64,000 nt of DNA, taken from Cellvibrio sp. UBA7661. Its GTDB lineage: Bacteria; Pseudomonadota; Gammaproteobacteria; Pseudomonadales; Cellvibrionaceae. This document shows, one piece after another, positions 16,945 to 26,375 of this stretch. Location of the stretch: the NCBI GenBank assembly GCA_002483365.1, contig DLHT01000018.1, positions 388,411-452,410 of the forward strand, given 5' to 3'. The notes beneath the pieces were generated by a model. That model made no database searches, had not been told where the DNA came from, and worked only from the letters and a program-made list of their open reading frames with translations. Both the position numbers and the translations under genes were made by a program. The first letter of the stretch is position 1. Each line of letters opens with the position of its first letter.

Positions 16945-19167
16945 TTAAAGAGCCCCTAGCTGTAAATAAAAGTTGAAATCGCCCTCCAGAGTAAAGCCGT
17001 ATCCCAAATACAAAGGACCCAATGGGGTTTCACCACCTAAATAAATCACAGCAGAATTCAGCCAATCATCCTCCGCTGTTATGGTGTAATTTGTTTCCAG
17101 TCTTGCAGCCTCCAGACCTAACCCCAAGCGCATATCACCGTTCAACCCCAATGGCATACGACCAACAATCCGCTCGGCACGCAGGTGCGCATACAATGCA
17201 TCGTCACCCAAAATCTGGTTGCGCGCATATCCAGACATATTTAAAAAGCCGCCCAGCATCACAGCATCATAAATAGGCAACTGGCCGGATAAAGAAGTGA
17301 TATAGGAAGTGCGGGCACCCAATACAAATTGGTCCAACTTATAGGCACCACCCAGATCGAAGGTTAATTTTTTATAGGCCTCAACATCCTGATGGGTTTC
17401 AAAATAAGTGATGTCCGCACGCCAACCATGAGAGGGGAAATACAGCCGATTGCGGCGATCCAGATTGATTTGAAATAACGCGCCACCATAAATACTACTG
17501 ACATCAGGTAAAAGGACAGCACTAAGATCCGCCTTACCATCTACATCATACTCACGCCACCCCAGCTTGGCCTGACCAAAGCTTCCCAAATTGCGCCCCA
17601 GCATCAGCTCTGCATAAGCCGTATCCAGTCGATAATCGGCGATGCGGTCATCATCAATAAAAATACTGATGTCATCCCTACTACTGAAATAAACGGGCTC
17701 GACAAAATAGCTTTGTCGATAATTTAACGGCTGGTAGAAATCCAGTTTTATTGAAGGCCTGCCCCCCAAATCCATGGTGGCAAAAAACTCGCCTCCGTAT
17801 GCGTTTAGCCAGGTGTTGCGGTAAGCACCGCGAAAATTAAAGTTGGAGCCTAATCGATATTCGTTATCGATCGAAAATCCAAAAATGAAATAATCCGACC
17901 CCTGTGGTTTTTCACGGGCATTGATCTCAAGGACGTGCCGATCGTTTTCTTTTACTATCCGATAATCAACATTTTCATAGTAACCATCTCCGTAGGTACG
18001 GATCAGATCGCGCTCCAATGACACGCGATCCAAAGGCTGATTTGCTTCTTGATGTATTTGTCGCATCACAAAGTCAGGATGGATGCGCTGGAGCGGCGCT
18101 ATCGCAATCTCATCGATATGCACAGCCGGCACATCTTGCTCCTTATATTCGCGTTTCCATGCGCGGTATTCCTGTTCGCTGACTGACCATTGCTTTAAAA
18201 CAGCCAGCTGTTGTTCAGCAGCAACCTTGCCAATATCGGCCGCCTCCTCATATCGGGCAAAATCAGATGATTTAATATCACCTAACTCAGGCGCTATATA
18301 AATGTCATTGCCTGTCAGACTTGTTAATGACCGCTCAACATTTTGCTTGGTCAAAATGCCGATCATCTGCACAGTCACGCTCAGCAGGGAACCTATGTTA
18401 TCCGGTGAGCGCAAAGGAGAACCGACGTTCACGGCAATCACCCGCGTGGCTCCGCACAACTCACGGGCTACACCTATGGGTAAGTTATCAACCAATCCAC
18501 CGTCTACCAGCTTGCGCCCCTCATACTCTACAGGAGCCATTAAACCTGGCACGGACATGCTCGCGCGCATCGCCTGGGTCAAACTTCCCTCGCGAAATAC
18601 AACCCGCTCTCCGGTGCCTATATCTGTCGCCACTATGGCCAACGGCATGGAAAGTTGCTGGATTTCGCGCTCACCTAAATCAGCATCTACTAATTGATTA
18701 AAGAAGAGCTTTATCTTTTCCCCTGCAACCACACCCGATTGCAATTGAAGCCCCCTCTCCGTCAACCCCAATTCAGTGCCCGGCAAATAGCGTTGGCTGA
18801 CCTGTTTTTTGCGATAACTCAATTGCGAGTAATCAGCGATATCCAGAAAAATATCCGTCCAATCCGCTTCAGCAAGCTTTTTACGCATCCGCTTGGGTGA
18901 TAACCCAGCTGCATAAGACCCGGCAACCAACCCGCCCATACTGGTACCAACAACGCAATCAACGGGGATACGCTCGCGCTCCAGAACCTCCAACACGCCT
19001 ATATGAGCAGCCCCCCTGGCACCTCCTCCGCCCAACACCAGTGCTGTGCGTGGGATATTGTCCTGCTGCTCCGCTAGCGCTTCATAAACACCTTGGCCAG
19101 CATATGCACCTTGGTTAGAAGCGAGCACCAGAAAAAAAATCATCCAAACAAAGCTATGTTTATGCAC
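16945..19167 (-). CDS. PlpD-like patatin phospholipase, type Vd autotransporter
   Basis: A 740-residue protein with the complete type Vd layout. Signal peptide to about residue 23 (AYA|GQG). Patatin domain with oxyanion loop GGGGARGAAHIG (47-58), nucleophile GTSMGG (Ser76) and the dyad aspartate in VDGGLVDN (Asp222). Next a single POTRA-like segment (about 350-420, with ENVDYRIVKENDRHVLEIN) and a 16-strand-type barrel of the BamA/FhaC superfamily ending LQLGAL. Length matches Pseudomonas PlpD (about 730). Members are class A1 lipases secreted or displayed through their own barrel. Single gene with divergent aroG-type gene upstream. Confidence 0.92.
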   Translation of the reverse strand: MHKHSFVWMIFFLVLASNQGAYAGQGVYEALAEQQDNIPRTALVLGGGGARGAAHIGVLEVLERERIPVDCVVGTSMGGLVAGSYAAGLSPKRMRKKLAEADWTDIFLDIADYSQLSYRKKQVSQRYLPGTELGLTERGLQLQSGVVAGEKIKLFFNQLVDADLGEREIQQLSMPLAIVATDIGTGERVVFREGSLTQAMRASMSVPGLMAPVEYEGRKLVDGGLVDNLPIGVARELCGATRVIAVNVGSPLRSPDNIGSLLSVTVQMIGILTKQNVERSLTSLTGNDIYIAPELGDIKSSDFARYEEAADIGKVAAEQQLAVLKQWSVSEQEYRAWKREYKEQDVPAVHIDEIAIAPLQRIHPDFVMRQIHQEANQPLDRVSLERDLIRTYGDGYYENVDYRIVKENDRHVLEINAREKPQGSDYFIFGFSIDNEYRLGSNFNFRGAYRNTWLNAYGGEFFATMDLGGRPSIKLDFYQPLNYRQSYFVEPVYFSSRDDISIFIDDDRIADYRLDTAYAELMLGRNLGSFGQAKLGWREYDVDGKADLSAVLLPDVSSIYGGALFQINLDRRNRLYFPSHGWRADITYFETHQDVEAYKKLTFDLGGAYKLDQFVLGARTSYITSLSGQLPIYDAVMLGGFLNMSGYARNQILGDDALYAHLRAERIVGRMPLGLNGDMRLGLGLEAARLETNYTITAEDDWLNSAVIYLGGETPLGPLYLGYGFTLEGDFNFYLQLGAL

Positions 19168-19553
19168 AATGCGTCCTTTATATTCCCAGTCAATAAACTA
19201 CCAATGAGATTGGTACAACAATCTACCTAACACAAGATCCGATAAGAATTTCCGCCTTTATACTTACCTCTGCGATCACACCAGTTCATTTTTTAACCTA
19301 ATAAAATACCTTTTAGATGGCCCTGCCACTTTAAATAAAAGAATTAAGAGGACATTTATTTCTAAAAAAGCTGTTTTATGGAATAGAGTGATATAAATTT
19401 GCACTTTTAGTCGATAAAACATATTAATAACCTCAAAAAACACCAAAACAAAGCAAAATTGTCTTTATTTATCTATCTTATTAAAAATTTCATCCCACTT
19501 TTTAGTTGTTTTTCGTTAGAATTGCCTAGTATCGTTTTTCTCAGGAATAAATC
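19168..19553. other. AT-rich divergent promoter region
   Basis: About 386 bases between the divergent patatin and DAHP synthase genes. Strongly AT-rich in 19300-19500. AGGA precedes the DAHP synthase ATG. No clear repressor palindrome or leader peptide for aromatic amino acid attenuation was seen. Confidence 0.4.
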
Positions 19554-20630
19554 ATGTCTAATATCCAAGTCGATGACCTGAATGTGGTCTCACAAGAACT
19601 GCTGATCTCTCCGGCAGAACTCAAGAAAAAAATCCCGTTGACAGAAAAAGCCCGTGAGGTTGTCACTAACGGGCGCGAAGTAGTGCGCAATATTCTCGAT
19701 CGCAAAGACCATCGTATTTTTGTCGTGATTGGCCCCTGCTCTATTCACGATGTTGCAGCGGCTAAAGATTACGCCCAACGCCTGAAAAAATTGGCGGACG
19801 AAGTCAGCGACACCATCTATGTGGTCATGCGCGTCTACTTCGAAAAACCCCGCACGACTGTGGGCTGGAAAGGTTTGATTAATGATCCATACCTGGACGA
19901 TTCTTTCAAAATCGAAGAAGGTCTGCACATCGGCCGCCAGTTGCTATTGGATATCTCAGAGATGGGATTGCCTGCAGCAACCGAAGCGCTCGACCCTATT
20001 TCACCACAATACTTGCATGACTTGATCAGCTGGTCCGCTATTGGTGCTCGCACCACTGAATCGCAAACACATCGTGAGATGGCGAGCGGTCTTTCATCTG
20101 CGGTAGGCTTTAAGAATGGTACCGATGGGGGCCTGACTGTGGCTATTAACGCCCTGCAGTCAGTATCAAAACCACATCGTTTCCTGGGTATTAATACTGA
20201 AGGCCAAGTTGCGATTATCCACACACGCGGCAACAGCTACGGCCATGTAGTATTGCGCGGTGGTAATGGCAAACCCAATTACGATTCCGTCAGTGTCGCA
20301 CTGTGCGAGCAAGAACTGGCAAAAGCTAAAGTGGTTCCCAACATCATGGTGGATTGCAGCCATGCAAACTCCAACAAGAACCATGAATTGCAAACACTGG
20401 TAATGGAGAATGTGGCCAATCAGATCCTTGAAGGCAACAAATCTATTATCGGCCTGATGGTAGAAAGCAACATTGGAGCAGGAAACCAAAGTATTCCGGC
20501 CAACCTGTGCGATCTTAAATACGGTGTATCAGTTACAGACGCTTGTATCGACTGGGAAACTACAGAAAAAGCCTTGCTTAAAATGCGAGACACTATTAAA
20601 GCCGCGCTACAAATCAGAGCAAGCTCTTAA
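19554..20630 (+). CDS. Type I 3-deoxy-7-phosphoheptulonate (DAHP) synthase
   Basis: A 358-residue class I DAHP synthase, like E. coli AroF/AroG/AroH. It condenses phosphoenolpyruvate with erythrose-4-phosphate, the first step of aromatic amino acid synthesis. Landmarks: VVIGPCSIHD, MRVYFEKPRTTVGWKGLI, GARTTESQTHREMASGLS, GFKNGTDG and MVDCSHANSNK, which include the metal ligands Cys and His. Which end-product inhibits it cannot be decided by eye, so no symbol is given. It has its own terminator. Confidence 0.95.
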   Translation: MSNIQVDDLNVVSQELLISPAELKKKIPLTEKAREVVTNGREVVRNILDRKDHRIFVVIGPCSIHDVAAAKDYAQRLKKLADEVSDTIYVVMRVYFEKPRTTVGWKGLINDPYLDDSFKIEEGLHIGRQLLLDISEMGLPAATEALDPISPQYLHDLISWSAIGARTTESQTHREMASGLSSAVGFKNGTDGGLTVAINALQSVSKPHRFLGINTEGQVAIIHTRGNSYGHVVLRGGNGKPNYDSVSVALCEQELAKAKVVPNIMVDCSHANSNKNHELQTLVMENVANQILEGNKSIIGLMVESNIGAGNQSIPANLCDLKYGVSVTDACIDWETTEKALLKMRDTIKAALQIRASS

Positions 20631-20669
20631 TAGGTTGCATTAAATATTTATTGCAACTTATTGATAAAA

Positions 20670-20704
20670 AAATAAAAAAGCGTCCAACGGCCGCTTTTTT
20701 ATTT
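20670..20704 (+). terminator. Intrinsic terminator after DAHP synthase
   Basis: AAATAAAAAAGCG (20670-20682) pairs with CGCTTTTTTATTT (20692-20704). The symmetric A and T runs could work in both directions, but the only adjacent gene end is DAHP synthase. Confidence 0.8.
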
Positions 20705-20866
20705 CATTTTTGAGAACCACCACACCACAAAACTGTTAAATTTATCGACATTTACCCACTTCAGGCTATGGTCTTTTAAGCAAGTGGCTGTTAGATTTTT
20801 ATGGCTCAGGACAGCCAGTAGTCGCTGGATGCAATAAAACAATAACCTACAGCTACGGAGCAAAAA

Positions 20867-21265
20867 ATGGCCTCTCCTTTACCAACCCAACAATCTACTT
20901 CGCGATCGCAAAACACTCACACTTTTGATGTGGCACAAGCTGTCGAACGAGGTGAGTTTGTACTTAGTCTGAGTACCATGCTGGGTTGCGACTACATTTT
21001 TGTCAGCCACAAAGGCGCTCATGAATTACTTGGATCTAACCGGCTTGAAATCACCATCCGGGAGCTTCTGGATATTCTTGAAACATCTCCTTATCAAAGC
21101 ATGGTTGTCAGCGCAGACGAACTTGCGGACGGTAAGCTGGTATTTACTCGTTACGACTACAAATGGGAAAACCGTCAAGTTACGCAAGTCGCCCCCACCC
21201 TGATTACCAGTCCCGACCAAGCAGATTTTATGCAAATGATGTTTGACTGCAGTACAACCTGCTAA
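20867..21265 (+). CDS. Hypothetical 132-residue protein
   Basis: Starts after a GGAG at 20856-20859, a good ribosome site. The protein has no signal peptide or membrane helix. The central part (GEFVLSLSTMLGCDYIFVSHKGAHELLGSNRLEITI) is an alternating beta/helix pattern, and the end carries two cysteines (FDCSTTC). I recognise no family. It lies alone between DAHP synthase and prc, with a terminator in front of it. Confidence 0.7.
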   Translation: MASPLPTQQSTSRSQNTHTFDVAQAVERGEFVLSLSTMLGCDYIFVSHKGAHELLGSNRLEITIRELLDILETSPYQSMVVSADELADGKLVFTRYDYKWENRQVTQVAPTLITSPDQADFMQMMFDCSTTC

Positions 21266-21571
21266 CCGCTATCACTGCAAATGGTGCAACTCAACCCACT
21301 CCTCTTTGAGACCAAGACTTAACATAGAGGACGGATGAAACTTTTCGTCTAAAGAAACATCACAACGTAGCAATCATAGAAAAGAATACGGATGGAAAAG
21401 AACACAGGAATCCGTTCCAAACCTGCCTTTACTTGTGCAATTCCGCTATAGTAAGCCACACACAGATACGCCTCCTATCCTTGAGGCCGGGTTAATATCA
21501 GGCTACTTTTGATGACTTTATAACCTGACGCAAGTGCACTGCATGCTTTTGACTTTGTTGAGACACACCTT
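21266..21571. other. Intergenic region upstream of prc
   Basis: About 306 bases. A TATAGT that could be a -10 element lies near 21449, without a good -35 partner. Otherwise nothing recognised. Confidence 0.35.
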
Positions 21572-23674
21572 ATGCAAATTGTTGTTAGATCACTGAAATT
21601 TACGCTGTTCAGCCTCCTTTTTAGCCTTTCCTCCCTGAGTTTTGCCGACCAAATCCTGGTGCTCAAACCTACCAGTGAGCAAAGTAAAGCAGCAATTGAT
21701 CTGGTGCAAAAGCTTGATCGAGAACACTATCGCGACCAAGAGTTTAATGATGCACTTTCATCACGATTTTTTGATGAATATCTGGAATCGCTCGACAGCG
21801 CCAAAAACTTCTTTCTTCAATCAGATATCGCTGAATTTGAAAAATACCGTAAAACATTTGATGACGATTTCAAAAAAGGAAATCTGGACAACAGTTTTGC
21901 TATTTTCAATCGTTTCAATGAACGCATGATCTCGCGCCTCGATAAGGTCATCAAAACACTGGATGATAAACAAAACAAATTCAACTTTGACGTAGAAGAA
22001 TCAATTGAAACTGATCGGGAAAAAGCACAATGGCCAGCCAACGCCGTAGAAGCGGATCAGTTATGGCAAAAATACTTAAAATCCAATTTATTGAATTCAA
22101 TGCTCTCTGGCAAAACCTACGAAGAAAGCAAAACAAATTTGCGTAAACGCTACGCAAATCAGCTGCGCCGTCTGAAACAGCAAACAGCAGAAGAAGCCTT
22201 TAGCGTAATGATGAACTCACTGACTACGCTATACGATCCACATACTAATTATTTATCACCAGAAAACGCTGAAAACTTTGACATCAGTATGTCACTTGAA
22301 CTGCAAGGTATTGGTGCTGTATTGCAAAGTGACGATGATTACACCAAAGTCAGCAGTCTGGTAGCGGGAGGTCCGGCCCAAAAGCAAGGCCAGCTAAAAC
22401 CGAATGATAAAATTGTTTCCATAGCGCAAGGTGCCGATGGTGAATTTGTTGATGTCGTAGGCTGGCGTTTAGATGAAGTAGTAAAACTGATTCGCGGCCC
22501 CAAGGGTACGATTGTCCGTCTGGAAGTGATTCCAGCCGATCCGACAGCAACTGCTAATAAACAAATCACTATCAAACGTGAAACCGTAAAACTCGAAGAC
22601 CAGGCTGCTAAAAAAGCAGTCTTTAAAGTCAAAGAGGGTGACAAAGTATTTAAAATTGGTGTTATTGACATCCCTACTTTCTATATGAACTTTGAAGCCT
22701 ATCAAAAGGGTGATCCAAACTATAAAAGTACCACACGCGATGTCTACAATTTATTGAATGAGCTTAATAAAGAAAAAGTCGATGGTGTCATTATTGACTT
22801 GCGCGATAACGGTGGTGGTTCACTACCGGAAGCAGCCATGTTAACGGATTTGTTTGTTGATCCAGGTCCTGTGGTTCAAATCCGTCAAAGTGACGACACC
22901 ATCTCCCGCAACTACCGCGCATACCAACCCGCTGTATACCGCGCACCTGTTGCAGTGTTGATTAACCGTCTGAGCGCTTCCGCCTCTGAAATTTTTGCTG
23001 GTGCCATTCAGGATTACGGACGTGGAATTATTATTGGTTCAACCACGTTTGGAAAAGGCTCGGTACAAAATCTTGTCGATTTAAAACACGGCCGTCTGAA
23101 AATTACTGAGGCAAAATTTTATCGCATCTCTGGCGATAGCACCCAACATCGCGGCGTGATTCCCGATGTACAACTACCAAGCCTGCTCGACCCATCTGAA
23201 ATCGGCGAAAGCAGCTATGACAATGCCTTACCCTGGGATCGCATCCACCCTGCCCCACATCAAAAATATTACAACATCAGCAAATATTTACCGACCATTG
23301 AAACCAAGCATCAGGAGCGCATGGCGAAAGATCCGGACTTTATTTTCCTGAATAAACAAAGCGCAATGTTCAAAGAAGCCTCCGAAAAGAAAACCTTTTC
23401 GTTACGGCTGGCAACGCGTCAAGAAGAACAAAAACAAATGGAAAAACGCGCGCTGGATATGGAAAATCAAAAGCGAATAGCCAAAGGTGAAAAACCCTAC
23501 GCAGACTATGCAGCATTAAAAGCGGCGAACGGTGGTGACGAGGAAGAAGATACACCCGAAAAAGATAAAGAAATTAATCCAAAAGAAGATCCTTATTTAA
23601 CGGAAGCAGGCCACGTACTTGCGGATTTTATTGGTCAAATAAAAACACCAGAAAAGAAAGTCGCCACTCAATAA
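21572..23674 (+). CDS. prc: Tail-specific (C-terminal processing) periplasmic protease Prc
   Basis: A 700-residue protein, slightly longer than E. coli Prc (682). Signal peptide (SLSFA|DQIL), helical N-terminal domain, PDZ (about residues 235-330, GIGAVLQSDDDYTKVSSLVAGGPAQK split), then the S41 protease core. The nucleophile region is NRLSASASEIFAGAIQDYG, and the general-base lysine follows in IGSTTFGKGSVQ, so the Ser-Lys dyad is intact. A charged helical tail rich in Glu and Lys ends the protein. Prc cleaves non-polar C-termini of periplasmic proteins and controls peptidoglycan hydrolases. Monocistronic with its own terminator. Confidence 0.95.
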   Translation: MQIVVRSLKFTLFSLLFSLSSLSFADQILVLKPTSEQSKAAIDLVQKLDREHYRDQEFNDALSSRFFDEYLESLDSAKNFFLQSDIAEFEKYRKTFDDDFKKGNLDNSFAIFNRFNERMISRLDKVIKTLDDKQNKFNFDVEESIETDREKAQWPANAVEADQLWQKYLKSNLLNSMLSGKTYEESKTNLRKRYANQLRRLKQQTAEEAFSVMMNSLTTLYDPHTNYLSPENAENFDISMSLELQGIGAVLQSDDDYTKVSSLVAGGPAQKQGQLKPNDKIVSIAQGADGEFVDVVGWRLDEVVKLIRGPKGTIVRLEVIPADPTATANKQITIKRETVKLEDQAAKKAVFKVKEGDKVFKIGVIDIPTFYMNFEAYQKGDPNYKSTTRDVYNLLNELNKEKVDGVIIDLRDNGGGSLPEAAMLTDLFVDPGPVVQIRQSDDTISRNYRAYQPAVYRAPVAVLINRLSASASEIFAGAIQDYGRGIIIGSTTFGKGSVQNLVDLKHGRLKITEAKFYRISGDSTQHRGVIPDVQLPSLLDPSEIGESSYDNALPWDRIHPAPHQKYYNISKYLPTIETKHQERMAKDPDFIFLNKQSAMFKEASEKKTFSLRLATRQEEQKQMEKRALDMENQKRIAKGEKPYADYAALKAANGGDEEEDTPEKDKEINPKEDPYLTEAGHVLADFIGQIKTPEKKVATQ

Positions 23675-23719
23675 TTGGTGAAGTTACGCTAGCTTCATAA
23701 TCATTTATTTCCAACTATG

Positions 23720-23748
23720 CACCCGATCAGCAATGCTCGGGTGTTTTT
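23720..23748 (+). terminator. Intrinsic terminator of prc
   Basis: CACCCGA (23720-23726), 10-base loop, TCGGGTG (23737-23743), then five T. Confidence 0.8.
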
Positions 23749-23771
23749 CTCAAAATATACAAGGCTCAACT

Positions 23772-24581
23772 ATGATTGCAGTTTCTTTCAACGTGAATAG
23801 TATCCGTACTCGAATGCATCAACTGGAAGAAGTTGTTGAAAAACATCGGCCAGATTTTATTGGCCTACAAGAAACCAAAGTCAACGATCCGGATTTCCCT
23901 TTAGAGAGCATCAACGCATTAGGCTACGATGTTGAATACTTTGGCCAAAAAACCCATTACGGCGTCGCCCTCCTCTCACGTTATCCGTTCAAAAAAGTCA
24001 TCAAAGGATTCCCCGGCGATTCGGACGATGCACAGCGTCGTTTTATTGGGGGAGTTTTTGATACTCCTCTTGGAGAAATTACTGTCCTGAATGGTTATTT
24101 TCCTCAAGGCGAAAGTCGTGATCATGCCGTCAAATTTCCAGCCAAACGGAAGTTTTATGCCGATTTACTGCAGTATCTAACAACAGAAGAAAATCCGAAA
24201 AAACACATTATTGTGATGGGCGATATGAACATCTCCCATCAAGATCTGGATATCGGTATTGGCGAAGAAAATCGTAAACGCTGGTTGCGTACCGGAAAAT
24301 GCAGTTTTTTACCTGAAGAGCGCGAATGGCTAAATGATTTATTGGCGTGGGGATTAAAAGATAGTTACCGGGAGAAAAATCCTGACTGCAATGGCTTTTT
24401 TAGTTGGTTCGATTACCGTAGTGGTGGCTTTGAGGATACCCCGAAGCGCGGTCTGCGCATTGATTTAATTTTAATGACACAAAGTTTGCTCGATAAATGT
24501 GTCGACACAGGCATCGATTACGACATTCGTGGAATGGAAAAACCATCTGATCACTGCCCTATTTGGGTCGAATTAAAATAG
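23772..24581 (+). CDS. xthA: Exodeoxyribonuclease III
   Basis: A 269-residue AP endonuclease/3'-exonuclease, matching E. coli XthA (268). I chose ATG 23772 (MIAVSFNVNSIRTR) because AAGG lies just before it and the family begins there; an ATG 36 bases earlier overlaps the prc terminator. Catalytic landmarks: GLQETKVND (metal-binding Glu), GDMNISHQDLDIG (Asp/Asn) and the end motif PSDHCPIW (His). It removes AP sites and blocked 3' ends during base excision repair. Confidence 0.95.
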   Translation: MIAVSFNVNSIRTRMHQLEEVVEKHRPDFIGLQETKVNDPDFPLESINALGYDVEYFGQKTHYGVALLSRYPFKKVIKGFPGDSDDAQRRFIGGVFDTPLGEITVLNGYFPQGESRDHAVKFPAKRKFYADLLQYLTTEENPKKHIIVMGDMNISHQDLDIGIGEENRKRWLRTGKCSFLPEEREWLNDLLAWGLKDSYREKNPDCNGFFSWFDYRSGGFEDTPKRGLRIDLILMTQSLLDKCVDTGIDYDIRGMEKPSDHCPIWVELK

Positions 24582-24587
24582 AAAAAT

Positions 24588-24616
24588 AAAAAAATCGGCG
24601 CATAGCCGATTTTTTT
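24588..24616 (+). terminator. Terminator between convergent xthA and LysR gene
   Basis: AAAAAAATCGGC (24588-24599), loop GCATA, GCCGATTTTTTT (24605-24616). Symmetric, so it can serve both the xthA end and the LysR gene end at 24640. Confidence 0.88.
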
Positions 24617-24639
24617 ACCCATCGTTTGCGCGCACCTAT

Positions 24640-25578
24640 TCATGAAAAACTGCACATTTTCGGTAGATTTTCTTTGAGAACCTCTGCCAAATGCCGTGTA
24701 GCTGGCCCAGCAAAGTCGCGGTCAGCAAAGGTTAGATACGTAGTCACTTCTCTGGCTGAACCAACTTCAACGGGTAAATATTTCAACCGTCCCGCAGCAA
24801 TGTCATCGTGGGTATAGGCATCAGGTAACCAGGCATAGCCTAACCCCATACGTATAGCATCAATAGATGTTTTGATATGGCTTACCGTCCAACGCTGGTC
24901 AGCTTCCTGCCAGCCCTCGGTGCGGCGGCGATATTGACCGGAATCACGCACAATAATCTGGCGATGTTGGCGCATATCCTCATGATTCACTGGCCGCCCC
25001 AACTGCAGTAAGGGATGCACGGGGCTTGCCACACCATGCATCATCACCGTCACCAGCTTTTCCCCCATAAACCCCGGTGGAACACGCCCCCCGATGGCCA
25101 AGTCAACTTGTCGCTGCAGAAGCGCATCCTCTGTTCCACTCAGCACAGACTCAAATATTTCTACACGGGTATCTGGAAAGGCTTTTGCAAAAATCTCCAG
25201 ACACTGCAAGATAAAAATTGGAGGGATAATAATATCAGCGGCGATTTTCACCAGCGGCTCAACATGTACAGATAAGCATGCAGCAGACTTCTCCAACCGC
25301 CCGGCCTGTTCTAATAACTGCTTTGCCCTGCGGTACAGCAGCTCCCCCGCGGGAGTTGGCACCGCTTTACGCCCCTGGAGATGAAAGACTTTTACATCCA
25401 AAGCCGTTTCCAATTGGGAAATAGCATAAGAAACCGCAGATTGGCTTTTATTGAGCAACTCGGCTGCCTTTGCATAGCCCCCGGCATCAATAACCGCCAG
25501 CAGCGCCCGCCATTGTTCAAGAGTCACCTTATTCTCGGCAATCGCCACAGCGGCCGATGTATTTGTCGCTTGCTTCAT
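24640..25578 (-). CDS. LysR-family transcriptional regulator
   Basis: A 312-residue protein with the N-terminal LysR winged helix: LEQWRALLAVIDAGGYAKAA and KSQSAVSYAISQLE (recognition helix, about residues 44-60), then a periplasmic-binding-like effector domain. GAGG precedes the ATG. It is divergent from azoR with 138 bases between, the classic arrangement for a LysR regulator controlling its neighbour. The inducer is unknown; azo dyes or quinones would be a context-based guess. Confidence 0.93.
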   Translation of the reverse strand: MKQATNTSAAVAIAENKVTLEQWRALLAVIDAGGYAKAAELLNKSQSAVSYAISQLETALDVKVFHLQGRKAVPTPAGELLYRRAKQLLEQAGRLEKSAACLSVHVEPLVKIAADIIIPPIFILQCLEIFAKAFPDTRVEIFESVLSGTEDALLQRQVDLAIGGRVPPGFMGEKLVTVMMHGVASPVHPLLQLGRPVNHEDMRQHRQIIVRDSGQYRRRTEGWQEADQRWTVSHIKTSIDAIRMGLGYAWLPDAYTHDDIAAGRLKYLPVEVGSAREVTTYLTFADRDFAGPATRHLAEVLKENLPKMCSFS

Positions 25579-25716
25579 CCTTATCCTCTCAGAAAAATAG
25601 CCAACACATTCAATAATTCGATCATATATCGCTAAATATCGCTATTTATCATTCGATGGTCAAATCATTTAATAGCTCCATGGCGATCAAGCCACTTAAA
25701 TGATGAGGATTAAAGC
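25579..25716. promoter_or_regulatory. Divergent LysR/azoR control region
   Basis: TAAATA-TCGC-TATTTA (25633-25648) is a perfect 6-bp dyad in the middle of the gap, of the T-N11-A kind bound by LysR proteins. ATTCGAT occurs twice as a direct repeat flanking it (about 25616 and 25651), and ATCGCTA is repeated within. A role as the regulator's binding site is inference. Confidence 0.5.
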
Positions 25717-26316
25717 ATGGCCACTCTTTTACAAATCAATAGCAGCTTGTTTGGCGACAATGGTAACTCCAGTGTGTTGAGCCAGGAGTTTGTACAGCGC
25801 TGGAAAGCACAAAACCCAACCGGCGATGTCATCGTGCGCGACTTTTCCAAAGAGGTTGTGCCACATTTGGACGCAAGCCGTGTACAGGCGCTGTTTACAC
25901 CTGCAGAAGACCGCACAGCAGAACAACAAGCAGTTGTGGACTACTCCGACAAGATTATCGCTGAAATAGAATCAGCTGATGCGATCGTGATCGGCGTTCC
26001 CCTGTACAACTTTGGCGTACCATCGACACTAAAAGCTTACTTCGACCACATTGCGCGCGCCGGTGTAACATTTAAATATACCGAGACAGGCCCCGTGGGT
26101 TTACTCACCAACAAACCTGTTTACATCATCGCAGCGCGCGGTGGTGTGCACAAAGGCCAACCAAGTGATACCCAAAGCCAATTCTTGACAAATTTTCTTG
26201 GTTTTGTTGGCTTGAAAGATGTGCATTTTATTTATGCCGAAGGCCTGAACATGGGGCAAAAAGAGCAGGCATTTAGTGCAGCAAAAGAAGAAATTGCTCA
26301 TGAGGTTGCTGTTTGA
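25717..26316 (+). CDS. azoR: FMN-dependent NADH-azoreductase
   Basis: A 199-residue flavodoxin-like protein of standard AzoR length. The phosphate-binding start LLQINSSLFGDNGNSS, the flavin contact GVPLYNFGVPSTLKAYFDH and the IAARGGVHKG loop are all present. AzoR reduces azo compounds and quinones with NADH through FMN and protects against thiol-reactive quinones. It is the first gene of a likely pair with pirin (26376), 59 bases downstream, under the divergent LysR regulator. Confidence 0.93.
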   Translation: MATLLQINSSLFGDNGNSSVLSQEFVQRWKAQNPTGDVIVRDFSKEVVPHLDASRVQALFTPAEDRTAEQQAVVDYSDKIIAEIESADAIVIGVPLYNFGVPSTLKAYFDHIARAGVTFKYTETGPVGLLTNKPVYIIAARGGVHKGQPSDTQSQFLTNFLGFVGLKDVHFIYAEGLNMGQKEQAFSAAKEEIAHEVAV

Positions 26317-26375
26317 TTTAGCCGATATTTTGTTACGCAATATTCCGACAATGTAACAACAGAGGAGATTTTTTT

